From an uncultured Dorea sp. (GTDB lineage Bacteria; Bacillota; Clostridia; Lachnospirales; Lachnospiraceae): a stretch of 6,050 nt of DNA. The stretch lies in NCBI GenBank assembly GCA_910589275.1, contig CAJUTH010000062.1, positions 6,436 through 12,485 on the forward strand, written 5' to 3'. Positions within the stretch are counted from its first letter, which is position 1. Each line of letters starts with the position of its first letter. The position numbers and the translations under genes were made by a program. The notes under the pieces were generated by a model. That model did not search any database. It was not told the origin of the DNA and saw only the letters and a program-made list of their open reading frames with translations. This document shows, one piece after another, positions 1-5,192 of this stretch.

Positions 1-295
1 CGTCCACATAGACCAGATTCGCATCCATCTGACCGCGGAACACCTCTACCACCTGTTCCGGCTCACCCTTCCTCAGCAAGCCGTGATTTACATGTACACA
101 GACCAACTGCTTTCCGATCGCCTTGATCAGAAGCGCTGCAACAACAGAAGAATCTACTCCCCCTGAGAGCGCCAGCAATACCTTCTTTCCGCCTACCTGT
201 GCCTGAATCTCTGCTACCTGTTCCGCGATGAACGCATCCGCCAGTTCATTTGTCACAATTCGTTCCATGTTCTCGGGTCTCGTATTATTCCCCAT
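1..295 (-). CDS. guaA: GMP synthase-type ATP pyrophosphatase (GuaA C-terminal-domain homologue), 5' part only, no N-terminal glutaminase domain
   Basis: The first 98 residues are visible; the gene runs off the left edge of the window. The family activates XMP by adenylation and aminates it to GMP in purine synthesis. The PP-loop motif SGGVDSS is at residues 44-50, followed by the GuaA-like stretch CVHVNHGLLRKGEPEQV from about residue 68, which separates it from NadE, TilS and QueC. The ATG at 295 is supported by an AAAGGAGG sequence 8 nt upstream, and an in-frame TAA at 335-337 excludes a longer protein. Ordinary bacterial GuaA carries about 190 residues of class I glutaminase before this point; here only about 35 residues precede the PP loop. 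It may therefore be an ammonia-using or two-subunit enzyme, or a paralogue of unknown substrate. It starts 51 nt after the PurF-like gene with no promoter evident between them, so co-transcription is likely. Family is sure; the exact reaction is not. Confidence 0.85.
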   Translation of the reverse strand, partial: MGNNTRPENMERIVTNELADAFIAEQVAEIQAQVGGKKVLLALSGGVDSSVVAALLIKAIGKQLVCVHVNHGLLRKGEPEQVVEVFRGQMDANLVYVD

Positions 296-303
296 AAAAC
301 ATA

Positions 304-311
304 CCTCCTTT
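304..311 (-). promoter_or_regulatory. Ribosome binding site that fixes the start of the guaA-like gene
   Basis: AAAGGAGG on the minus strand lies 8 nt before the ATG at 295. It decides the start: the next in-frame ATG (residue 10) has no such site, and an upstream stop codon at 335-337 prevents a longer reading. It shows that the missing glutaminase domain is not an artefact of choosing too late a start. Confidence 0.85.
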
Positions 312-346
312 ATCTCATCATCTTTCACACAACGTTACCAGATCCT

Positions 347-1759
347 CTACTCCTTACCGTTAAAGCAATAAGTACACACCTTGCACGGTTCTATTCCAAT
401 GGAAGCAAGCAGATCATCCAGTCTGTGATACCGAAGCGTCGTAAAATTCTGCTGCTGCCTGATATCCTCCAACATCTGCGCATACTTGCAGGAACATGGA
501 TTCGCATACTCGTCCAGCACTTCCTGCGGACATTCCTCACCCTCGCGCTTCTTGATCATCTGCCTCGTAATCAGCTCCATCTCCGTCTTAGACCTGGAGA
601 AATTCAGATACTTACATCCGTATAAAAGCGGCGGACATGCCGGACGCACGTGTACTTCCTTAGCGCCGCTGTTGTACAGGAATTCTGTCGTCTCACGAAG
701 CTGAGTTCCCCTCACGATGGAGTCGTCGATCAGCAGAAGCTTCTTATTCTCGATCAAAGCCTGCACCGGAATCAGCTTCATACGCGCGATCAGGCTCCTC
801 TGATTCTGATTGGTCGGCATAAATGACCTCGGCCATGTAGGCGTATACTTGATAAACGGTCTCGCATACGGGATTCCCGACTCATTGGCGTAACCGATCG
901 CATGAGCAATACCCGAATCCGGCACACCTGCCACTACATCCGGTTGAACGCTGTTCCCGTCCCGTTTAGCCAGCATGCTTCCGCACTTATAACGCATCTC
1001 TTCTACGTTGACGCCTTCATAGGATGAAGTCGGATATCCATAGTAGACCCACAAGAAGGAGCAGATCTTCATCTCCTCGCGCGGCGCCCTGAGTGTCTCA
1101 ACACCCTCCGGAGTGATGTAGGCAATCTCCGACGGTCCCAGCTCCTTATAATCCGTATAGCCCAGATTAATATAAGCATGGCTCTCAAATGATACACAAT
1201 ATGCATCTTCCTTGTGCCCTACCACAAGAGGCGTCCTTCCGTAACGGTCCCTTGCCGCATAGATGCCGTCCTTCGTCATGAGGAGCAGCGTCATCGAACC
1301 TTCTACAATATCCTGGACGTACTCGATCCCTTCTACGATCGAATCCTTCTCACAGATCAATGCCGCGATCAATTCCGTCACATTCACCTGTCCGTTCGTC
1401 ATCTCCTGAAAATGAGAATGCGTATTATCATACAACTGCCTCAGCAACTCATCATAATTATTGACCTTCCCCACTGTCGTAATGGCAAAGCTTCCGAGCT
1501 TCGAGCAGATCAAAAGCGGCTGCGGCTCAAAATCAGAGATGCATCCGATTCCAAGATTCCCCTTCATCTCCCCGACATCCCGGTCGAACTTCGTCCGGAA
1601 CGGAGAATTCTCAATGTTATGGATAGCGCGGTTGAAACCGTCCTCCCCATAGGTCGCCATTCCTCCTCGCCGCGTTCCAAGGTGCGAATGATAATCCACA
1701 CCATAAAAAAGCTCTAAAACACAATCTCTTTTTGATGCAACGCCAAAAAATCCTCCCAT
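347..1759 (-). CDS. PurF-like amidophosphoribosyltransferase homologue with a degenerate glutaminase domain
   Basis: This 470-residue protein is homologous to glutamine PRPP amidotransferase, first enzyme of purine synthesis. An N-terminal Ntn-hydrolase fold (about 1-225) precedes a type I phosphoribosyltransferase domain (about 230-450). The PRPP loop LLIDDSIVRGTQ (342-353) and the VPDSGIAHAIGYA segment (279-291) are well preserved. Cysteines 233, 382, 462 and 465 align with the four [4Fe-4S] ligands of Bacillus subtilis PurF. The protein starts MGGFFGV where active PurF has an N-terminal Cys (CGIFGI type), so the nucleophile is Gly. The family's Arg (GHVRY), Asn (HNGN) and Asp (SDxE) glutaminase positions also look replaced, near S75, V96 and V127. 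Glutamine hydrolysis is therefore unlikely. The ATG at 1759 has AAAGGAG 7 nt upstream. The gene is not in a pur operon but lies between gatB and a guaA-like gene. It may use free ammonia, or make something other than phosphoribosylamine. Homology is sure; function is open. Confidence 0.88.
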   Translation of the reverse strand: MGGFFGVASKRDCVLELFYGVDYHSHLGTRRGGMATYGEDGFNRAIHNIENSPFRTKFDRDVGEMKGNLGIGCISDFEPQPLLICSKLGSFAITTVGKVNNYDELLRQLYDNTHSHFQEMTNGQVNVTELIAALICEKDSIVEGIEYVQDIVEGSMTLLLMTKDGIYAARDRYGRTPLVVGHKEDAYCVSFESHAYINLGYTDYKELGPSEIAYITPEGVETLRAPREEMKICSFLWVYYGYPTSSYEGVNVEEMRYKCGSMLAKRDGNSVQPDVVAGVPDSGIAHAIGYANESGIPYARPFIKYTPTWPRSFMPTNQNQRSLIARMKLIPVQALIENKKLLLIDDSIVRGTQLRETTEFLYNSGAKEVHVRPACPPLLYGCKYLNFSRSKTEMELITRQMIKKREGEECPQEVLDEYANPCSCKYAQMLEDIRQQQNFTTLRYHRLDDLLASIGIEPCKVCTYCFNGKE

Positions 1760-1766
1760 ATAGTAT

Positions 1767-1773
1767 CTCCTTT
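1767..1773 (-). promoter_or_regulatory. Ribosome binding site of the PurF-like gene
   Basis: AAAGGAG on the minus strand is 7 nt before the ATG at 1759. It supports this ATG as the true start, and so supports the absence of an N-terminal Cys or a propeptide ending in Cys. Confidence 0.8.
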
Positions 1774-1786
1774 TCTGTGCTTAATA

Positions 1787-1822
1787 AATAATCTGTCATA
1801 TCATTTATCAATACAGATTATT
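1787..1822 (-). repeat. Perfect 10-bp inverted repeat in the leader of the PurF-like gene
   Basis: On the minus strand the arms AATAATCTGT and ACAGATTATT are exact reverse complements separated by 16 nt. Two or three further G-U/A-U pairs are possible at the base in RNA. The element ends 13 nt before the ribosome binding site and lies within the leader expected from the promoter candidate at 1847-1875. No U-tract follows, so it is not an intrinsic terminator. It could be a protein operator or an RNA hairpin affecting translation. The repeat itself is certain; a regulatory role is inference. Confidence 0.6.
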
Positions 1823-1846
1823 CACATTCCTTGTATGTCCGTTAAT

Positions 1847-1875
1847 ATCATATCACATCCCCGGACAAATGACAC
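1847..1875 (-). promoter_or_regulatory. Candidate sigma-A-type promoter for the PurF-like gene
   Basis: The minus strand reads GTGTCA (1870-1875), a 17-nt spacer, then TATGAT (1847-1852), with an extended -10 TGA at 1853-1855. The -10 matches consensus in 5 of 6 places and the -35 in 4 of 6. Transcription would start near 1840 and give a leader of about 80 nt that contains the inverted repeat. It would let the PurF-like and guaA-like genes be expressed separately from gatCAB. It is predicted by eye only. Confidence 0.4.
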
Positions 1876-1930
1876 CCCTAAAACTGACAAATCTTTACCC
1901 TGATTTCTTCCTGTCAAGCAGAACATTTCT

Positions 1931-3361
1931 CTAAATCATCTCACGAAGCTTCCGGTTCACAAGCCCGGGATCTGCCTTACCTTTCATCGCCTTCATGGTC
2001 TGCCCCACCAGTGCGCCGAGCGCCTTTTCCTTACCGCTGTGATAATCTTTTGCAGCCTTTGGATTGTCTGCGATCACCTTCCTTATCACCTCTTCAAGCG
2101 CCCCTTCGTCATTGACCGTCTTAAGTCCATGCTCTTCTACATAGATCTCCGGGTCGATGTCCTGCGCAAATATTTTCTCAAATACTTCCTTCGCAACCGA
2201 ACTGTTGATGGCTCGGCTTTCTGTCAGATTCACAAGCTTCGCCAGATTTTCCGGTGAAAATGATATTTCCTCTGGCTCCATCCCCCGGTCCTTCAACAGG
2301 CGCAGCGTCTCCACCATCAGCCAGTTGGACACCTTCTTAGGCTTCCCGCAGACAGCCGAAGCCGCTTCGAAGATATCCGCCATATGCTTAGAACTGGTGA
2401 TGATCTTTGCATCATACTCCGGGATATCGAATTCTTTCTTGTATCTTTCCATCTTCTCCGTCTGAAGTTCCGGCTGCCTGGCGCGTATCTGTTCAATCCA
2501 TTCTCCGCTGATCACGATCGGCACAAGATCCGGCTCAGGGAAATATCTGTAATCCTGTGCGTCTTCCTTGGAGCGCATGGCATAAGACGATTCCTTGTTG
2601 TCATCCCAGCGCCTTGTCTCCTGGACGACCGCCTTTCCTTCTTCTAATAATTCGATCTGACGCTCCCTCTCTCCCTCGATGGCCCTTGCAATGGCCTTGA
2701 AGGAGTTCAGGTTCTTCATCTCTGTCCTTGTACCGAATTCTTCCGCGCCCGCTTCCCGCACAGACAGGTTGACGTCCGCCCTCATGGAGCCTTCCTGCAG
2801 CTTACAGTCTGATGCACCCAGATATTGTATGATCATGCGCAGCTTTTCCAGATAGGCGATCACTTCATCCGCCGAGCGCATATCCGGCTCTGAGACGATC
2901 TCCACCAACGGAACTCCGCTTCTGTTATAATCCACCAGAGATGTATCGTCCCACTCATCATGGATCAATTTCCCCGCATCCTCTTCCATATGCATCTCAT
3001 GAATGCGGACTTTCTTCTTCGTGCCTCCCGTTTCTATCTCTACATAACCATTTCTTGCAATTGGATGATATAGCTGTGAGATCTGATAGTTCTGCGGATT
3101 GTCCGGATAGAAATAATTCTTGCGGTCGAATTTGCAGACTTTCGTAATCTCACAATTCGTTGCCAGGCCGATCGCCATGGCATACTCTACTACCTGTTTA
3201 TTCAAGACCGGAAGAGCCCCCGGCATACCCGTACATACCGGACAGGTGTGGGTATTGGGCGCTTTGCCGAACTCCGTACTGCAGGAGCAGAAGATCTTCG
3301 TCCTGGTCGCAAGTTCCACGTGTACTTCCAACCCGATCACTGTCTCATACTGTTTTCCCAT
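1931..3361 (-). CDS. gatB: Aspartyl/glutamyl-tRNA(Asn/Gln) amidotransferase subunit B (GatB)
   Basis: GatB is the tRNA-binding and phosphorylating subunit of the GatCAB amidotransferase. It activates the side chain of Asp-tRNA(Asn) or Glu-tRNA(Gln) with ATP, and ammonia from GatA then amidates it. At 476 residues it has the usual length. The N-terminal cradle begins with the signature VIGLEVHVEL (8-17). A CxC...CxxC zinc-site pattern follows at C25, C27, C40 and C43. Further landmarks are the FYPDNPQNYQISQ segment (84-96), HMEEDAGK (124-131) and DYNRSGVPLVEIVSEPD (144-160). The C-terminal YqeY-like tail carries GKEKALGALVGQTMK from residue 443. The ATG at 3361 follows an AAGGAGG at 3371-3377 that lies within the last codons of gatA. 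Only 2 nt separate the gatA stop from this start, so translation is probably coupled. Nothing odd is seen. Confidence 0.98.
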   Translation of the reverse strand: MGKQYETVIGLEVHVELATRTKIFCSCSTEFGKAPNTHTCPVCTGMPGALPVLNKQVVEYAMAIGLATNCEITKVCKFDRKNYFYPDNPQNYQISQLYHPIARNGYVEIETGGTKKKVRIHEMHMEEDAGKLIHDEWDDTSLVDYNRSGVPLVEIVSEPDMRSADEVIAYLEKLRMIIQYLGASDCKLQEGSMRADVNLSVREAGAEEFGTRTEMKNLNSFKAIARAIEGERERQIELLEEGKAVVQETRRWDDNKESSYAMRSKEDAQDYRYFPEPDLVPIVISGEWIEQIRARQPELQTEKMERYKKEFDIPEYDAKIITSSKHMADIFEAASAVCGKPKKVSNWLMVETLRLLKDRGMEPEEISFSPENLAKLVNLTESRAINSSVAKEVFEKIFAQDIDPEIYVEEHGLKTVNDEGALEEVIRKVIADNPKAAKDYHSGKEKALGALVGQTMKAMKGKADPGLVNRKLREMI

Positions 3362-3363
3362 GA

Positions 3364-4851
3364 TTATCTGCCTCCTTCCATCTCTTCCAGATGCTTAACA
3401 AACGCCGGTCTCTCGTAGGTCCTCGTCTGTTCCAGCGTATATGCCGCCCGGATGATCTTGTTCTCCTCAAAACAATCTCCAATGAGCTGCATTCCGATCG
3501 GAAGCCCTTTAGAATCTGTTCCTACCGGAATACTGATTCCCGGCAAGCCCGCCAGATTCACAGAGACCGTATAGATATCTCCCAGATACATTTTCATAGG
3601 ATCGCTTAAGCTGTGCCCAAGTTCCAATGCTGTTGTCGGTGACGCCGGTGCGGCGATCACATCATATCTGGCAAATGCCTTGTCAAACGCCTGCTTGATC
3701 AATGCCTTGGTCCTAAGGGCTTTCAGATAATACGCGTCATAGTAGCCAGAGCTTAACACGAAGGAGCCCAATATGATCCGGCGCTTCACTTCTGCACCAA
3801 ACCCTTCGGAACGTGTCTTCTTATACATATTATGAAGTCCCTCGTAGTCTTCTGTGCGGAACCCGTATTTCACCCCGTCAAACCGGGACAGGTTCGAGCT
3901 TGCCTCCGCAGACGCGATCACATAATAAGCCGGAATCGCATACTGGACCAGGCTTAAGTCGAACTCCTCCACGACAGCGCCCCTCTCCTCCAATACCCTG
4001 ACTGCTGCCAGAATCTTCTCTTTGACCTCTGCATCCAGCCCTTCGGTAAAATAATCCTTCGGGATACCGATCCGCATCCCGGTCACATCATTTACCAGAG
4101 CGCTGGTAAAATCATATCTTTTCCGGTCAATAGATGTGCTGTCCTTGGGATCATGGGAAGCGATCACGGTAAGAACCGCCGCACAGTCTGTCACATCCTT
4201 CGCGATCGGTCCGATCTGATCCAGAGAAGAACCATAAGCGATCAGCCCATACCGCGACACCGTTCCGTAAGTCGGTTTTATACCTACCACGCCGCAGAAG
4301 GAACTTGGCTGACGGATGGAACCGCCCGTGTCAGAGCCCAGTGAATAAGGACATTCCTCTGCTGCCACTGCCGCGCAGGATCCGCCGGAGGATCCGCCCG
4401 GCACATGGTCAAGATTCCACGGATTTCTCGTCACTCCGTAATACGAAGTCTCTGTCGTGCTTCCCATTGCGAATTCGTCCATGTTCGTCTTGCCAATGAT
4501 GACCGCTCCCGCTTTCTCAAGATTCCTGACCGCTTCCGCCGTATATGTTGGTTTGAAGTTCTCAAGGATCTTCGAACTGCAAGTGGTCAGCATCCCTTTC
4601 GTACACATGTTGTCCTTGACTGCCACCGGTACTCCCGCAAGCGGTCCGTCAAGGCTCCCGCTGTCGATCTGCTTCTGCACTTCATCAGCGCGCCTGAACG
4701 CGCCTTCTCTGTCAATGGTCACGAAGCTGTGCACATCCTTCTCGACCCTGTCAATCTGATCCAGAGAAGCCTTCACCGCATCAGCTACAGATAACTCTTT
4801 TGCTTTTATCTTTTTCCCCAGCTCTACCGCTGTCAAACTTGTAATATCCAT
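3364..4851 (-). CDS. gatA: Aspartyl/glutamyl-tRNA(Asn/Gln) amidotransferase subunit A (GatA)
   Basis: GatA is the amidase-signature glutaminase of GatCAB. It frees ammonia from glutamine (or asparagine) and passes it through a tunnel to the activated aminoacyl-tRNA on GatB. From the ATG at 4851 the protein has 495 residues, the usual length. The Ser-cisSer-Lys triad is intact: K79 in VPVAVKDN, S154 in GGSSGGS, and S178 in GSDTGGS, the same numbers as in Staphylococcus aureus GatA. That agreement supports the chosen start. A GTG three codons upstream (4860) is in frame but lies inside the ribosome binding site, so it is rejected. The gatC stop is 12 nt upstream. The 3' end encodes the gatB ribosome binding site. 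No truncation or unusual residue is seen. Confidence 0.98.
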   Translation of the reverse strand: MDITSLTAVELGKKIKAKELSVADAVKASLDQIDRVEKDVHSFVTIDREGAFRRADEVQKQIDSGSLDGPLAGVPVAVKDNMCTKGMLTTCSSKILENFKPTYTAEAVRNLEKAGAVIIGKTNMDEFAMGSTTETSYYGVTRNPWNLDHVPGGSSGGSCAAVAAEECPYSLGSDTGGSIRQPSSFCGVVGIKPTYGTVSRYGLIAYGSSLDQIGPIAKDVTDCAAVLTVIASHDPKDSTSIDRKRYDFTSALVNDVTGMRIGIPKDYFTEGLDAEVKEKILAAVRVLEERGAVVEEFDLSLVQYAIPAYYVIASAEASSNLSRFDGVKYGFRTEDYEGLHNMYKKTRSEGFGAEVKRRIILGSFVLSSGYYDAYYLKALRTKALIKQAFDKAFARYDVIAAPASPTTALELGHSLSDPMKMYLGDIYTVSVNLAGLPGISIPVGTDSKGLPIGMQLIGDCFEENKIIRAAYTLEQTRTYERPAFVKHLEEMEGGR

Positions 4852-4857
4852 CCCCTG

Positions 4858-4865
4858 CACCTCCT
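4858..4865 (-). promoter_or_regulatory. Ribosome binding site of gatA, overlapping the gatC stop codon
   Basis: AGGAGGTG on the minus strand lies 6 nt before the ATG at 4851 and shares bases with the gatC TAG at 4864-4866. It rules out the in-frame GTG at 4860 as start and suggests that ribosomes finishing gatC re-initiate on gatA, which would help keep the subunits in equal amounts. Confidence 0.85.
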
Positions 4866-5157
4866 ATCCGATCGTCTTCGGCACTTTGAAGCAATTGTCC
4901 TTCTGAAGCGGAGCGTTAGCAAGCGTATCCCCGCTTCCGTCTGTACTGCTTGCCGCATCCTCCCGGAATACATTGTGTACAGGGAACACATGCGGCATCG
5001 GCTCCACCCCGTCCGTGTCCAATTCATTTAACGTATCTATATAATCCAGCATTTTCTCCATATCTGCCCTGGCATTCTCTTTCTCTTCGCCGGATAACTC
5101 TAATTTTGCCAGAATTCCTACATACTCTATGATTTCATTTGAGATCTTATCAGCCAT
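4864..5157 (-). CDS. gatC: Aspartyl/glutamyl-tRNA(Asn/Gln) amidotransferase subunit C (GatC)
   Basis: GatC is a small non-catalytic subunit that wraps around GatA and GatB and stabilises the GatCAB complex. The 97-residue product has typical length and all the family landmarks: an N-terminal helix with YVGILAKLELSGEE (12-25), MLDYIDTLNELDTDGVEPMPHV (36-57, conserved across the family), and a C-terminal stretch with REDAAS (65-70), LANAP (79-83) and the ending FKVPKTI (90-96). The reading frame is open for 12 more codons, up to a GTG at 5193 that overlaps the aspS stop. The AGGAGG at 5164-5169, 6 nt before the ATG at 5157, and the family's usual N-terminus both favour the shorter form. It begins 35 nt after aspS. 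Confidence 0.96.
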   Translation of the reverse strand: MADKISNEIIEYVGILAKLELSGEEKENARADMEKMLDYIDTLNELDTDGVEPMPHVFPVHNVFREDAASSTDGSGDTLANAPLQKDNCFKVPKTIG

Positions 5158-5163
5158 ATCTAT

Positions 5164-5169
5164 CCTCCT
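5164..5169 (-). promoter_or_regulatory. Ribosome binding site that fixes the gatC start
   Basis: A perfect AGGAGG on the minus strand lies 6 nt before the ATG at 5157. It selects this start over the in-frame GTG at 5193, which has no comparable site and would add 12 residues foreign to the family. Confidence 0.85.
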
Positions 5170-5192
5170 CGTCTTACGCATTCTCAATATCA

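Larger units (their letters stand above)
1760..1930. other. Intergenic region between gatB and the PurF-like gene
   Basis: This is the only sizeable non-coding stretch (171 bp) and is AT-rich in its half next to the PurF-like gene. It contains the promoter candidate, the inverted repeat and a ribosome binding site listed separately, plus two copies of ATTTGTC (minus strand) 22 bp apart at 1864-1870 and 1886-1892. I see no purine riboswitch, T-box, tRNA or small ORF in it, and no strong terminator. Confidence 0.7.

Noticed and set aside
1617..1811. Minus-strand 64-codon frame overlapping the start of the PurF-like gene.
   Set aside because: It runs in another frame across the inverted repeat and the true gene start, has no family resemblance, and its start has no good ribosome binding site.
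1880..1917. Possible terminator after gatB: stems TTGAC/GTCAG and AAATC/GATTT with an 8-nt loop, followed by four Ts on the minus strand.
   Set aside because: The stem is AT-rich, interrupted by a 6-nt one-sided bulge and includes a G-U pair; four Ts are too short a tract. It is not a convincing intrinsic terminator.
1889..1917. Perfect TTGACA (minus strand, 1912-1917) as the -35 of a promoter.
   Set aside because: At 17-nt spacing the -10 would be AGATTT, which does not match; the best nearby hexamer, AAAGAT, is at 15 nt with only 3 of 6 matches. The extended -10 promoter closer to the gene is better.
4852..4860. gatA starting three codons earlier at the GTG at 4860.
   Set aside because: The GTG is part of the ribosome binding site for the ATG at 4851, and the shorter form gives the expected catalytic residue numbers.
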